NCBI GenBank assembly: GCA_018398765.1
Contig: JAHBMJ010000724.1
Span: forward strand, 1-41,904
DNA length: 41,904 nt
Reading direction: 5' to 3'
Source: Chromera velia
Taxonomy: Eukaryota; Sar; Chromeraceae
The notes beneath the pieces are model-generated. The model did no database searches and was not told where the DNA came from. It saw only the letters and a list, made by a program, of their open reading frames with translations. Both the position numbers and the translations under genes were made by a program. Positions 1-12,200 of the stretch are shown here, in pieces; the stretch's first letter is position 1, and every line of letters begins with the position of its first letter.

Positions 1-344
1 CTACTCGTCTAAAAGAAAATAGTGCTGGCTTAACACAGACAGAACAGAGAAGCTGAATGGATCGACAAAAACGTAAGCAGGGATTCTACAAAGGTCAGAC
101 CTATGCAGACTGAGAGTGCACAAAGGTTCCGACTGTGCACAAAAGTCCCGTCTACAGCCCACCTGCCGGCCAACGCACAAGCAGGGTAGATCAAAGAGTT
201 GAAGTTAGTCCTACAAGCCGTACAGATGCTTTGCTACTCCTCCAAAGACCTCTCAGATGGTCAGAAGTTTGGCTACTCTCACATACATTCATGCATGCAT
301 CAAAAATTCGCACTTTTGGAGTCGAAAAATGCAATTTAAGACAA

Positions 345-440
345 AAAAAGACCGGACCGGGGCTCGAACCCGGGACTCTTACTTGCCGGAGTCCTTGAGC
401 TGCGCACTGCGACGCGCTGATGCACAAATCCACCATAATT
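345..440 (-). repeat. tRNA-like / SINE-like Pol III element (candidate)
   Basis: Read on the minus strand, this segment contains a perfect B-box-like core, GGTTCGAGCCC, inside a stem of CCGGG and CCCGG. It is followed after seven bases by a run of seven T, a typical Pol III terminator. Upstream is a second hairpin, GGACTC paired with GAGTCC, which could be a long variable arm as in tRNA-Ser/Leu. A GCGC-rich segment lies further upstream. I could not form a proper acceptor stem, so it is not an intact tRNA gene. A tRNA-derived SINE head or decayed tRNA is the likeliest reading. Confidence 0.35.
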
Positions 441-999
441 AAGCGGGACCGCCGCCTACATACAGCTCAACACCGTATGTGGCGGCGCACAATCCGCCCC
501 CAAAATGCCCTTATGGGCTTGGCCCGACCGGGTCATGAAAGGTAGGGCCCAGCGACCAAGGAATCTTAGTTTGGGTCCAAACGGACTCAGAAACACCTAT
601 TGGTTCCGGCATGCCACGCCGGGGTGGGCCCACCAAAAATCTGGATGTTTTCTCAATATACCAAAAAGTGTAGACAAAGTGCCCGCCAGGGTGCCGGGAT
701 GCTTAAAGAACTCTGAAACTGACTCCGCAAGCTTTAGGGCCGCATTTTCAACGAAGTCCGACACAGCGATTCGCAAACGAGCGTCAAAAGGCAGGCTGGA
801 CATTTTGGGAAAAGAAAAGTACACAGACAGTGTCACGGTCAGATCGAATTCGCCAGCCTAAGGGTAGGTGCTGACTGTAGCAGACCGACAAACAGTAACA
901 AGCCAGAAGACTGAGACGTTTTTCAAACAGCTTTTATACCTTTGTGCATACATGCATTAATATGTATAAGTGCAAAAGCCATATGCATGTGGGCTTTGG

Positions 1000-1340
1000 G
1001 GCGGCACGGTCGGGCTTTGGTAGGTCCGCGCCTTCGGCATGGTCAGGCTTTGGCATGGCTGCACCTTCGGCATGGTTGGGCTTTGACAGGCCTGCGCCTT
1101 CGGCGCGGTCAGGCTTTGGTAGGCCCGCGCCTTCGGTGTGGTCGGATTTTCACAGGCCCGCTCGGGCTTTGACAGGCCCGCACTTTCGGTATGGTCGTGC
1201 TTTGGTATGGCCGCACCTTCGGCGTGGTTGGGCTTTGATAGGGTGGCTGAGGCTGAGGCCCGCGCTTTCGGTGCAGTCGGGCTTTGGTAGGCCCGCGCCT
1301 TCGGCATGGTCAGGCTTTGGCAGCCGGGCACCTTTGGTAC
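1000..1340. repeat. 33-bp GC-rich minisatellite
   Basis: About ten imperfect copies of a roughly 33-bp unit built around CGCGCCTTCGGCATGGTC and GGGCTTTGGTAGG lie in tandem. Because 33 is a multiple of three, several frames stay open on both strands and give low-complexity open frames. I treat it as non-coding repeat, not a gene. Confidence 0.75.
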
Positions 1341-2433
1341 CCAGACTTTGACGGCCACTCCGGATCAACCATAGGAAGCCTTCTTTAGGGTAGTGTATTT
1401 GAAACGTGTGACCTCGTAGTATTGTGAGGCGAGGCACGGGGCCGGCCAACCCCGGGCTGAGCCGAACTGGCGCGCCCTACCGCCGTTGGGACCCACACGG
1501 CTCACAGCACACGTACGTAGGCTCATGGAAGCGCCGCCATGGCAGTCTGTATTGGAAGAGAAATAATATGCAGACGGGAGTAATTAACGTACGACAAATA
1601 TAATTAAATAGAAAAGCATGCATTTGTCCTATCAGACGTTGACTGTAAGAAAGCAACCGCACTGTCAGTTCTTCCGTAAGTAGGATGAGTCAAGTCTCTG
1701 AACTAAGCTAGAACTAGCTTAGGAGGTGGGGAACTAAGCTTCCCTACGGACCTGCACATATATATAGCAGAACACATTAGCATGCATTGATTAATCTATG
1801 CATACGTTAATTCGGATGCACCATGCACTCGGTCAGCCCGACATCGCCCCTGCCACCCTATTTGTGACGTCTCCAAACTTCGTGGTGGTGGTAGGCAAAT
1901 TAAATGTGGGGGACGGGGGGGATGTCCCCCGACGTGGCGGTGGTAGCGGCCGGCCGATCGGCGGCGGTGGCCGAGGGTCCGCTTGGAAGGGATACGCACG
2001 GTCCCCTTTCCTGGACCGGTGTCAGGGGCGATAGCGTGCGCGCGCGGAAAATGTGCCGGGGCCCCTGGCGGGCCATGCCAGCAACAAAAAACAAAACAGA
2101 CTGCCCGCGTCCGGCACGTCGACGAGACAAAAAGCAACGCAGAGAGAAATGCTGAGAGGGAAGTCATGCAGAGTGTTCTCGATCATCTCATTTCAGATCG
2201 TGACTCCTTCCTCACTCATGATCGACTTCGATGTTCTGACTGCATTCTCCAGCGGTCCCAATTTCTTCGAGAGTCAAATTTCAAGCGTCTGCCGAAAGAG
2301 TCCTGTAACTGTCTTCTCTTCAATCTTTCCAAGACCCTGCATCCTGACACCCGCGTTCGAAAATTGACGAGCCACTCGTACGTCTTCCCTCCCACATTGT
2401 AGTTGACAACCGTTTCTCTGTAACGTTCTCGCG

Positions 2434-4198
2434 ATGACGGAAAGGGGATTCGGAACGGTGACCGACGTCAAGTTGGGCAAGGCAGAGAATTCCGACTTTC
2501 CTATTTTGTGCGAAACGTGTTTGGGGGGTAAGTTGTTTGGTCTGTTCTTTTGAGCCTTCTGTCGGTTCCATGTCATACGTTGCTTATTCCTGTCTTGTGT
2601 TTACACCGGTGTCTGCAGACAACCCTTATGTTCGGATGATCAGAGGGGAAGAGGACAAAGAGTGCAAAATCTGTGCTCGTCCTTACACTGGCTTCCGGTG
2701 GAGGCCTGGCGGGCAGCAGAGTCGGTACAAGAACACGATCGTGTGCCAATCATGCGCACGTTTGAAGAACGTTTGCCAGACCTGTCTGTTCGACATGGAG
2801 TATGGCCTCCCGGTTGAAGTCAGAGACAAATACCTTGAGGAGGCACAGAAAGTCCAGCTGCCTGCTTTGGGCCCCAACAGAGATTTCTACACCTCCCAGT
2901 TTGAGGCACAAGGACAGGCTCTGCAGGCCTACGGGAAGGCAGCAGCCCATCCGATGCTCTCCAAACTTGCCCGCACAACTCCTTACTACAAGAGGAACCG
3001 CACCAAGGTGTGTTCCTTCTGGCAGAAGGGGGAGTGTACCAGAGGGGAGTCGTGTCCGTTCTTCCACGGCGATCCCGACCATGACCCCGGTCTTGCGGAC
3101 CAGAACATCCGAGATCGCTTCTCAGGAGAGAACGACCCTGTAGCCAAGAAGATGATGAGAAGAGCGGACGACCGCATGAACCTGACAGCACCAGAGGACA
3201 GATCGATCACCTCTCTGTTTCTCTCCGGACTTCCAGATAAGTGTGGGGAGTCGATGATCAGAGACAAGTTCTATCCATTCGGCGAAATCCTCTCCATCAA
3301 AATGATGCCCACATCGCAGTGCGCCATTGTCACCTACGCCACCAGAAAGTCCGCAGAGGCTGCAGCGTCGCAGCTCTTCAAGAGGCTCACAATCAACGTG
3401 AGTGAGAGAGTTTGTGATCAAACAAATCAAACGTCTTCTCTCTCTACGTGCAGTGAGCGATTCGGTCTCTTCCCGCTGAGTGTGCATGCAGCCGTCTGTG
3501 CAGAGCATCTTTTGTGCTTTTCCCCACCTTTGTTCCGCCTTTCTCGCCCCCTCGCAGTTCTGCTCTTATTCTCGTGCACTCTTTTCTTTTGATGGTCCTT
3601 TGTCTTTGCGTTTTTTCTTTTCTTCGCCGCGGTTGTTTTGCAATCCCCACACTCTTGCTGCCCTTTGGATTTGTTGCATGCCGGTCTCTCTGCGTTTTTT
3701 TACTCTTTCTTGTGTGTCTCTCCGAAATTTCTTCGCAACCCCCCTATTTTCGCTACACCGATGCTTCTTCCCCTGTGACATGTTCACTGACTGCCGCACA
3801 CAAGTATCTCTCCCTTCATATCAACATTCCTTTCCATGACTGTTCCTCCTTTGCAGGACGCCCAGGTTCGACTGGCTTGGGGACGCGGCGGCACGGAGGG
3901 GGGTGGTGCCTCCTCCTCCTCCCGTGCTGTGGACCCTGACGGCCCCAAACCCCTGACCTCAGGGGCCCCCTCAGCCTCCCAGATGCCTGCCTACATCCCC
4001 CCCCCAGTGCCCTCGATGATGCAACAGCCGATGCAGCAGTTCCCCCACCCAGCAAGGGGGGCGCAATTCCCACCACCTGGACCTGGCATGGGGATGGGCA
4101 TGGGAGGTATGGGGAGGCCCCCGCCGATGATGCCCTTCATGCCGCCTCCACCTATCCCCCACCATGCGCGGGGGCGAGGGAGGGGCCCGCCCAGATGA
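2434..4198 (+). CDS. RBM22: RBM22/Ecm2-type pre-mRNA splicing factor
   Basis: Three exons: 2434-2527, 2619-3397 and 3857-4198 (introns of 91 and 459 nt, donors GTAAGT and GTGAGT), giving 404 residues. The family sits in the activated spliceosome near the U6 internal stem-loop and the catalytic core, in the nucleus. Order of parts: an N-terminal Cys-rich zinc region (CETCLG, CKICARPYTGFRW, CQSCARLKNVCQTC, residues about 26-85), the conserved LARTTPYYKRNR block, a CCCH finger (C-x7-C-x5-C-x3-H, about 163-181), then an RRM (about 229-305) with SLFLSGL as RNP2 and CAIVTYAT as RNP1. The tail is Pro/Gly/Met-rich and ends in RGRGRGPPR. The start fits because the first exon gives the family's DFPILCETCLG and the phase-1 splice restores DNPYVRM. 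Length and order match the human protein (about 420 residues). Confidence 0.95.
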
Positions 4199-6556
4199 TT
4201 CGATTTCATTTCTTTGCTCCGTGTGTTGAGAGAGACAGTGCGGCGTTCATATTTCTTCGTTTTCATTTGTCCCTTCGTGCCTTGTGGTTGGAGTGCAGAT
4301 CGATGGGGGGCATCCTTTGTCTCTCCACGTCGGTTTCTTGTCTGTCTGTATGTTTGTTGAGGTGGGACGCTAGGGCTTGTGCTCTGTTGAGAGAAGAGGA
4401 GGGGGAGACCGGGGAGGCGTGCACATGTGTTCCGTATAACTGCCTTGCTTTGTTGATCCTCGAGAAAGGAGATGCCTGTTGAGGATTGGAGAGAGGGCGG
4501 GGGCGGCTTGTTGCGTTGAGAGCTTCAGCAGCCTCATAAGGAGAGCGAGCTTTAGGGATGGGTGTGGGCGAGTCCCAACACGTCTCAAGGACTGACTCTG
4601 TACTGTTCACATGCTGCATTTGACAGGCAATCGGATGTGGTTATTCCGGGTCCGCTGGGGAATTCAGAAAACCGAAGTAGATCTACATTCATGCATTGGC
4701 CGGCTGTATGGTTGACACTGCAACTTGACAGTCAACAGGCTATAGGTCGACTGCGAGGACGCCGACGAGGTTCAAGTGTAGACTTAGATAAAGTTTCTGC
4801 AAATTTCACTCTTAATTACACTTCTGACACTTTATTATATTGCGTTCAATTCATATAATCGCATGAGTAGTGCATATATGGCTAGGTCTAGGGCTAGGTA
4901 TGAATTTTCAGAATAAAAAGGTATATATGGCTAGTGCATTTGGTAGTTCCGAGTCATTCAGTATATAGTGTATTAATGACCTGTATGCAGTGTGCAGCAC
5001 TATAGTTGCACCCACGACTTAATTGTTGAATGAATCCGACTAGGAATGAATTTACAATGTAGATTAATAACTAGGACCACTAGGTTAATGTCAGTGATGA
5101 ATGAATTAATGAATAAATTGAGTTATAGGATTCAATTGAATGATATTGATTTGATTTTTTTCTAGGGGTATCACATAGTATCACCGTACTATCACGTATA
5201 GTAAAAAAAAGAATAATTAAAGCCAATTCTGGCTTACTTTTTTTTTTTTTGCCGATGACCTTAAGTGACAAACAACTGTCAGTATTGTTCACGTGTTGCG
5301 TAATTATTGTTAGGGTGTTGCACAACTGTTGCTTAGTAATTGCAACAAAAAAAAAGAAAAAAATAATTAAAGCCAATTCTTTTTTCTTTTTTTTTACTTT
5401 GATACGCCTAGATTTTTTTTAGATTTATAAATTGTCAAATTGATTGATTAACGCATTCCGTTTGAATAAATATTTCAAAATCTTAAATCTAATTCAAAAG
5501 AAACTTTTAATGAACTGTAAACAATGTAAATTTTATATCTAGTTTTAGACTGTGGTATAACCGGCCCCCTAGCCGCCCTGCGGCCCCCGTCTAGCTTGAG
5601 AAACAAGTTGAAGGCTAAATTGAGGGCCCTAGCGTGAGCTAAGCCTAGAGCTAGGCCCCGGCCGTAATTTTGTTTAACTAGTTTTTTGAAGTACTCTTTT
5701 TTTGCTTTTGAGTGGAAAAGCGTTCACGATCATACACGAAAAGGATGTATTCAAGAGCACTGGCACAAAAGCATGTATGTATAATAAAAATCATAAAAAT
5801 TTTATAGAAAATGAGCTAGTCAATTATAGTTAATTAGAGCTAGAATTTAGAGGATGTCTAACGGTCCTGACCGGGGCCGACCCCAGCTCAATAAAAAAAA
5901 TGAACATTGAATTATATAATTAATGTTATTGATCATGAAGGTGGAATTCGAGAATGAATACGAATGAATCATCAGTCTCACTAGCAGTATCATCAAAGGT
6001 GTTCATAGACAATTCTAGATCAAATCACGTTTTGGAGACTGAGACATACGGAGATGCTGCAGGACGCTGCTAATGATGGATCTGACGTCGACTCAGTTAG
6101 TTACCGGTGTTCTCTTTATATGCACATGCAATCAATGGACAGCCGAACAATTGTTTACTTTACAATTATTCCGTTTCTTTTGAATTATTTTTCGTGCACC
6201 TCCAGAGCTGTCATTCTAGCTGCCATTTGCTTCAAATTCCGGGAAAAAATACATGCATTACGTGTACAGACAGAATACAGTGGAGCACGTCAAACTCCTC
6301 CCGGAAAACCTCATGCTTGTCAGAATTGAATGCCACCCCTTCCCCACGTCGCAGCCTCTTTCTCTTTCCAGCTCTCTCTCCTATCGATTCTTGACAGTAC
6401 TGTATCGTCTTCTCGCAAAAAGAGAAACACAACCAGGGCACCTTTCTGTTTTCTTTCACACGTCCTCTTTGCTCTGCTTATCCTCTGTGTCTTTCATTTG
6501 CTTCTCCTCTTTCTCTCCCTCTTCCATCACCGCCTGCCTGCATGAACAATAAGAGA
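4199..6556. other. AT-rich spacer, no gene seen
   Basis: This lies between the 3' end of the RBM22 gene and the 3' end of the S41 peptidase gene, which converge. From about 4790 it is strongly AT-rich with poly-A/T runs. An exact 19-bp direct repeat occurs at 5212-5230 and 5362-5380. A short GC-rich island lies at 5560-5660 (CCGGCCCCCTAG and CTAGGCCCCGGCC as partial inverted copies). No open frame here has convincing protein character, and I recognise no RNA gene. Confidence 0.6.
5212..5380. repeat. Pair of exact 19-bp direct repeats
   Basis: AATAATTAAAGCCAATTCT occurs at 5212-5230 and again at 5362-5380, exactly 150 bp apart. Each copy is preceded by an A-rich tract and followed within a few bases by a T-rich tract. 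This could mark a small insertion or a local duplication; no flanking transposon was identified. Confidence 0.7.
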
Positions 6557-6852
6557 TCAGACGAAAGCCAGGCTGTCGACCTTCAGTTTCGCGTGGTCGT
6601 CTATCATTTCGAGGGCTCTGTCGAGGGCCCTGTCTGGGTGCACGTGCACGTCCGGAGAGACCCCCTTGATCTCCCAGTTGTCCTTTGAGAGGGGGTCCTC
6701 GGAGGTGCCAGAGGGAACGAAGATGGAAAGGCCGGAGGAACCAATAGAGAAGGGACTCACAGGGTGGGCACCTGCACACATGCACACACACACACACACA
6801 CGCAGACACGCACACACACACACACACACACAGACACACACACACACACACA

Positions 6853-6885
<33 letters not shown>

Positions 6886-8802
6886 GATAGATAGACAGAT
6901 AGATAGAGAGAGAGAGAGAGGGTATCGCGTACACAGATGTACTTCTATGCAATATGCATGCACAAGAAAAAAAAGCCTGCTGTGGTGCTTTCAAGCAGAC
7001 AGGCAGAAAGGCAGGGGGCAGCAGACCACTTGCTCTTTTTCTTTCTTTCTTTCTTTCTTTCTTGATCCCCCCCCTTCTCCTTTGTTTTTCTCTTGGAGCC
7101 CCGTGTCAGGTACAGACAGCAAATGAAGAAAAGAATTTGAAGTTCTCAAGGACAGTCAGTCATCATCCAGCCTCAAACAAAGACACGTACACGAATCGTA
7201 TCTATCGGTCTTTCTTTTCTTTTGCACTTTTGTTCTTTTGCTTCACGCGACCGAAAGGTAGAACTTACTTCCTTTTCTCTTTCCTTCCCTCCTTCCTTCC
7301 TTCCTTCCTTTCTCTCTCTCAAACATACAAACAGATAACAGAGAGGCAGAGAGACAGAAAGACCGCATAATCTGTTTTGTTTTTTTTTCTTTCTTTTTGC
7401 TTTTAGACCAAACACAAGACAGACTATCTGTTTCTTCTTCTTCTCCCACACAAGACAGAAAGACAGACAGACGGACAATGCAAACAGCCGGGGGGGTACA
7501 AATGGATACATCGGGCGGGGTACAGGAGGTGGGAGAGAGACATACGACACAGTGAGAGAAGGAAGACAGAGAGACAGAGAGATGCAGCCACAGTCTTGGA
7601 GGCAGGCAGGCAAGCAGGCAGGCAGGCAGGGAGGCAGGCAGGCAGGCAGGCAGACAGGCGAGAAACGAGCGATTCCCCCTCGAACAGAAGAACCACAGAA
7701 ACACCCCATGCCAGCCTCACGTACCTCCCCACGTTGTGTCTCCAACCACTGTCCCCCTTTTCTGCAGCTGCACGTCGAACGAGAATTCCTCCCCTCCAGA
7801 GGCGGTCTTGTTGCTGCACAAGACGTAAATCGGCTTGCTGGGACCAAAGGATTTTCCAGGAACCGTCTCTTCTGTCACGCCCTGCGTAAGTGTGTACACG
7901 TACTTGCCCGCAGTGCGATAGTAAGTGTCGATCACATGCGTGTTTGGAGGCATCACGTAGCTGAGGTAGTAGTGGACCAACTCCGGGCTTCCCCCCATGT
8001 TATTCCGGAGGTCAAATATCAGTGCGTCTGTGTCTGCCACTCTACTCATGGCGGCATCGACTGCACTGGTGACCTCTGGCTGTTTGCCGGGGAAACACGC
8101 GATGTCCAGGAATCCCACTACGCCCCCTCCGGGTCTTGGAAGGGTGGTCACGTTCCGTATACATGTTTCCACTGGCTTCTCTGCTTTTTTCTCTGTCTGC
8201 ATAGAAACATCGACAGGCTTCCTGAGCCTCGGTGTGGAGAAGGGTTCGGAAAAGGGGAACTGGAAACAGACGGAAAAGTGCCTGTCGTGGCACACACCGA
8301 AGTAGACTTCAAACACATCCGTCACAAAATCTTTGCACGAGACGGAAAGGGAGTCTCTATCCATCAACCTTCCAGCCTCCCATGCTGCTAGTAACTCGAC
8401 ATTCATTGCCCTGGCCGTGGTTGCGTAAACGTAATTCTCATCGATCAAAACCCTCATTTGATCTGCAGCCGTCTCTGCCGTCTCCTTGGAGACTGTGCAC
8501 TTCTCAAGTGCACTGCCGTATTTTCGCCCAAACTCCTCCTCACTCAGTTCCCCCTCTGGCAGAAGCCACCCAGTGGACTCCTTACAAGCAGTCACGTTGC
8601 CCTGGGAGAGTTGATGGGCACCACCATCGCGCAGAAGTAGAAGGGGGCTGCCGTGTACCGCTCGGGAAATTCCGAACATGCCACCAGACGCCGCACGGCC
8701 ACTCTGCGCATCTGAAGCCCTAGTCGAGGCGTTAGAGCAGCAGACCAACGAAAGAAGACAGCACAGAACGATGCTCATCGATGTCATCTGGTCGGAAAGC
8801 AT
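6557..8802 (-). CDS. Secreted S41-family (C-terminal processing/IRBP-like) peptidase
   Basis: Two exons on the minus strand: 8802-7725 and 6771-6557, separated by a 953-nt intron (donor GTACGT, acceptor TGTGTGCAG), giving 430 residues. S41 peptidases are serine proteases that cleave near protein C-termini. The N-terminus (start 8802; alternatives at 8787 and 8778) has a signal peptide core, MSIVLCCLLSLVCC. FGVCHDRHFSV (about 168-178) matches the family's conserved H-containing segment. LIFDLRNNMGG (about 261-271) matches the DLRxNxGG motif. TASGGEEF (Ser about 335) matches the nucleophile segment, and GDTTWGGAHP is rebuilt exactly across the splice. The end matches family C-termini (FVPSG, GVSPDVHV, ALDRALEMI). 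I cannot identify the general base with certainty. The intron holds long CA/GT, CTTT and GGCA microsatellites. The gene is divergent from the lectin gene. Confidence 0.88.
6778..6925. repeat. (CA)n, (GATA)n and (GA)n microsatellites in the peptidase intron
   Basis: More than 100 bp of CA dinucleotides runs into GATA and then GA repeats. On the coding (minus) strand this becomes a long GT tract lying directly upstream of the TGTGCAG acceptor of the peptidase gene. The open frames through it (VCVC, HTHT) are artefacts of the repeat. Confidence 0.9.
7040..7660. repeat. Clustered CTTT, CTTC, CAGA and GGCA tracts
   Basis: A series of short tandem tracts inside the S41 intron: CTTT at about 7040-7063, CTTC at about 7285-7312, a CAGACTATCTGTTTCTTC piece at about 7420-7440 with CAGA around it, and GGCA at about 7600-7655. 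The middle piece is a member of the dispersed CAGA/TATATG family described under 32749-33166. Confidence 0.8.
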
Positions 8803-9246
8803 TATCTGAACGGGCAGCAGCGTGCGGTCGTCTCTAATACGATCATGTATTGACGTACACTGAATTCGGCCCCTCACGTCTGTCAAGCTTGCATACACGT
8901 GGCATCTCCCATTTTTCAAATTGGCGTCTTAGATTCTGTTGTTGTACGTGTGAAAAAAGTGTAGATGCGATCGAAGGTGGCAAACTAAGGCCATCGTTCC
9001 GGTGGTCACTCGCGGATACGTCAAGTCTATAGCTCTTGCATGAATGCAGGATGCATGAGCCGGCCGTCTCGCGCGCGCGCGCGTGTGCGCGCGAAAAAGT
9101 CAAACTGCATGTCAAGGATCAAAAAAAATTTTTTTTTTTTTTGAAGATTTCAAAAATTAAGTCAGGCTACACACACAAAAAAAAAAAAAAGCAAAGCTAA
9201 CATAAGCTAACAACATTTGAACTTCGCGACTTTCTGGCCGTCATGC
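8803..9246. promoter_or_regulatory. Divergent intergenic region (peptidase and lectin genes)
   Basis: This 444-bp region lies between the start of the minus-strand S41 peptidase gene and the first proposed exon of the plus-strand lectin gene, so it is the likely shared promoter area. It contains an alternating CG/GC tract near 9068-9092, a palindromic A8T14 block near 9123-9142 and an A14 run near 9177-9190. I see no recognisable TATA box. Regulatory function is inferred from position only. Confidence 0.4.
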
Positions 9247-12200
9247 ATGGGCAATCAGCGGGAGGATCGTCGGGAGGTTCCAAGGATCGGGAGGTTCCAA
9301 GGAAATAAAACAGGTGGAAGAGTCGGGCTGAAGTGTGGTGAGTGATCGTCTAGTTCCTTCTGCAGACGTGCAAAGGCTGTCTCTGTCTGTCCGTGTCCAG
9401 AGACCCTCTCTGAGATTCGACTGATAGACCCGTCTCTGCCGAGTGTATATCCTTCTATTTTTTCTTGTGGTGTCTTCCGTAAGGTGTCTGTTTTTCGGTG
9501 CTCTGTTTCTTGATAGCAGTAAGGACTGTTCCGTTTCTCACTTCCCCTTTCTCCTCTCATTTGAGTTTCATCATGAACATCGAGGGCGTGGAAAGATGAA
9601 AAGAGTGGATGCGCATTCCTTTTTTTGCGTGTCAAGAATGTCCCGTCTCTTCCCTGCGCTTCGTATGTACATGCAGACGCTCCTCATGGGCCTCCAGGGG
9701 CGGTGAGCCCTCTGGACTCTCGCAAGGAGCGTGGACCCCGGAGACGTCCGCACCTGCTCCACGAGGACACCCACGTGCTGCAGTCAGACCTCCTGAAGGG
9801 TGAGGAGGACCAAAAGTCTATGGGGGAGACGCTCCTGAGTGTTTCCAACAAGGAAACGAAGAGGAACCACAGGCGGATCAGAAGGCGTCAGTCAAAAAAA
9901 GAGAGCGCTCTGAGTCTATCAACTCACCACACTATTCCTCTTCTTCTCCCCTCTTCGCATTCGCTCTGGATGTATTCGTCCACATTGATGGAACGAAATT
10001 CGCTCTCCCGTCCGCTGTCCGCTCTTACCACCCCTCTGCCCCCTCCTCACTGGCTCATTTTTCGCATTCCTTCACCCCAACCACTCCTCCCCGCCTCCAC
10101 TTTCTCTCACACTCGCACCTTCTTCTTCCCCTCTCTCTGCTGTTTCTGCTGCAGGCAAGGAGTCGGCGTCCGAAGTCCGACAGGGAGACGACGATGACGA
10201 TGACGACGTGACGAACGCCGGGTTCCTTGCTGTCGACTGCGTGAACACTCTGCAGGAGGCCGAGGACTTCTGTGACAGTGAGGGGGGCGTGCTGGTGCGG
10301 TTCGACTCCGCCCAGAAGCAGGACGCCGTCAAGGGTCTCTACCCGTTCTTCCAGCAGAAGTGTGGGACCACCATGGTCTGGGTAGACGGGTGAGTGAGTG
10401 AGTAGGTGCATGGGTTGGGAGTGTGCTTTCTTTGTGGGGGGGCGATGCGCGCGTGTGGCGGGGCGAGGGGATGAAAGAGGGAATGTTGCTTCCTTCCTGC
10501 CTGTGTACGCACAATCGGAATCTGAATTGATGGGTCGGTTTGTGTGCACTTCAGTGGTGTGTGTGTTCTGAGGGGTTATCTCTGTCTCTACTGTAGTTTG
10601 GTCTGTTTACTGCCGATTTCTCACCGTAGGAGGGACAGAGAAGGAACGAAAGAGAGAATGCCTGAGCTGATCTTTTCTCGTTTTTCTCTTCTTCGCTCTG
10701 TGTGGGTGGGTGGGTGGGTGCGGGTGTGCCTACTTCTTGTCCTCTCTTGCAATCAGTGCACGACTGTGCCTGCCGGCAGTCTCGATGCAAGCGTGTAGCC
10801 TCATCGCAGCAGAAGAGCAGCCAGTTGAACAGCACTGAAAACTTCTTCGTGTGGCTATGAAGCTGCTCCTGAATTTGGGTTCCCCGTTCTCGTTCCACTG
10901 CTTCTGCCCCCCTTCATCTTTGTCTGTCTGCAGCACCGACGGCTACAAGGAGGGGACGTGGAAGCACCTCGACGGCACTCCCTGGACTCACCAACCCGAA
11001 TGGAACCCTCACGAACCGAATGACTGGGGCTCTGGAGTCAGTCAGTCAGGCGGGCAGTGAAGAGACAGGCCGAGCGAGGATGGACGAGAAGGGAAGCAAA
11101 TAAAAAAGAAGACTGAGCGCACTAGAGAGACAGAGAGAAAAGAAGAAAGAATCGAAGCGTGCTGTTGTTGAGGCGTGGTGGTGACTCATTTTGTAGAAGT
11201 GCAATAACAAAAAGGTATCTGCCTTCTTTTCCTTTTCTGGTGGACATCTATCTGTCTTCTGGTCTGCCGGCTCTGCAGACCCCTCCCCGTTTCCACACAC
11301 GGCATCGCAGTCAAATCACCATGTCTATCTGTAATCTCACCCGAATTCCGTACGCCACTCTGCCTCTCCTTCTTCTTCTGTGTGTACTCAGGAGGACTGT
11401 ATGGTCACTTCTGGGGACGCGAAGTTGAACGACATCCGTTGCAACCTCCACCGCAAGGCAGTGGCTCTCTGCCAGGACTCCCCAGGCAATCCTGTGGAGG
11501 CCCAAGGGTTCCTCGCAGCTGAGTGTGTGAACTCTCTGCAGGACGCGAAGGACTTCTGTGAGAGCGAGGGGGGAGTGGTCGTCAGGTTTGACACTCCAGA
11601 GAAACAGAAGAAGGCAGGCGACCTCCTCGACTACTTCGAGAATGAATGCCAGTCGGACAGGATCTGGGTAGACGGGTCGGTCGATTTTTTTGGTGACTGA
11701 CTGGAGGTTGATGGGGAACAGGGGAGAGAGGGGTGAATGCATCCGTCTGTGTTTCTTTGTGTTTTAACGGTTTCCACTCTCCATCCATCAAAAAGGGAAG
11801 GAAGGTTCTTGATGTGCGTGCGTCAGTGCCACCTCCTCCTTTGCGTGCTTGCCCATCTTGTGCCAGGCAGACATCTTGTCTCCTTTTCTTTCCTTTCCCT
11901 TTCCCCTGCATTCATTGGCGTGAGTCTGATTGCAGCACGGACAGCACGAAGGAGGGCACGTGGTTGAACTTTGATGGGTCCAAGTGGAAGCCTGCGAAGT
12001 GGTACTCGGGAGAGCCCAACGATTGGGGATCTGGGGTGAGTGCGTGCGTGCGTGAGAGAGTGCAGGGGTGAAGCTACGTGAGGCGTGGGGTGGGTGCGTG
12101 GGTGGATCTATAGAAGGGCCCTCTTGAACTCTTGCGCCTGTAGATGCCGAACGCCGTCTCGCCGGTCCACTCTCTGCTCACGGGCTCTCTTTCCCTTCTT

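Larger units (their letters stand above)
1..2433. other. Spacer with repeats, no supported protein gene
   Basis: This stretch lies upstream of the RBM22-like gene. I see no exon with credible protein content; the open frames are short or run through repeats. It holds a tRNA-like piece near 345-440 and a 33-bp GC-rich minisatellite near 1000-1340 (both listed separately). A GC-rich patch lies around 1900-2060. The last few hundred bases must contain the RBM22 promoter, but I recognise no TATA box or other defined element. Confidence 0.6.

Noticed and set aside
6456-6994. VCVC / HTHT open frames near 6.5-7.1 kb
   Set aside because: They run through the CA microsatellite; only the part at 6557-6771 on the minus strand is a real exon of the S41 peptidase.
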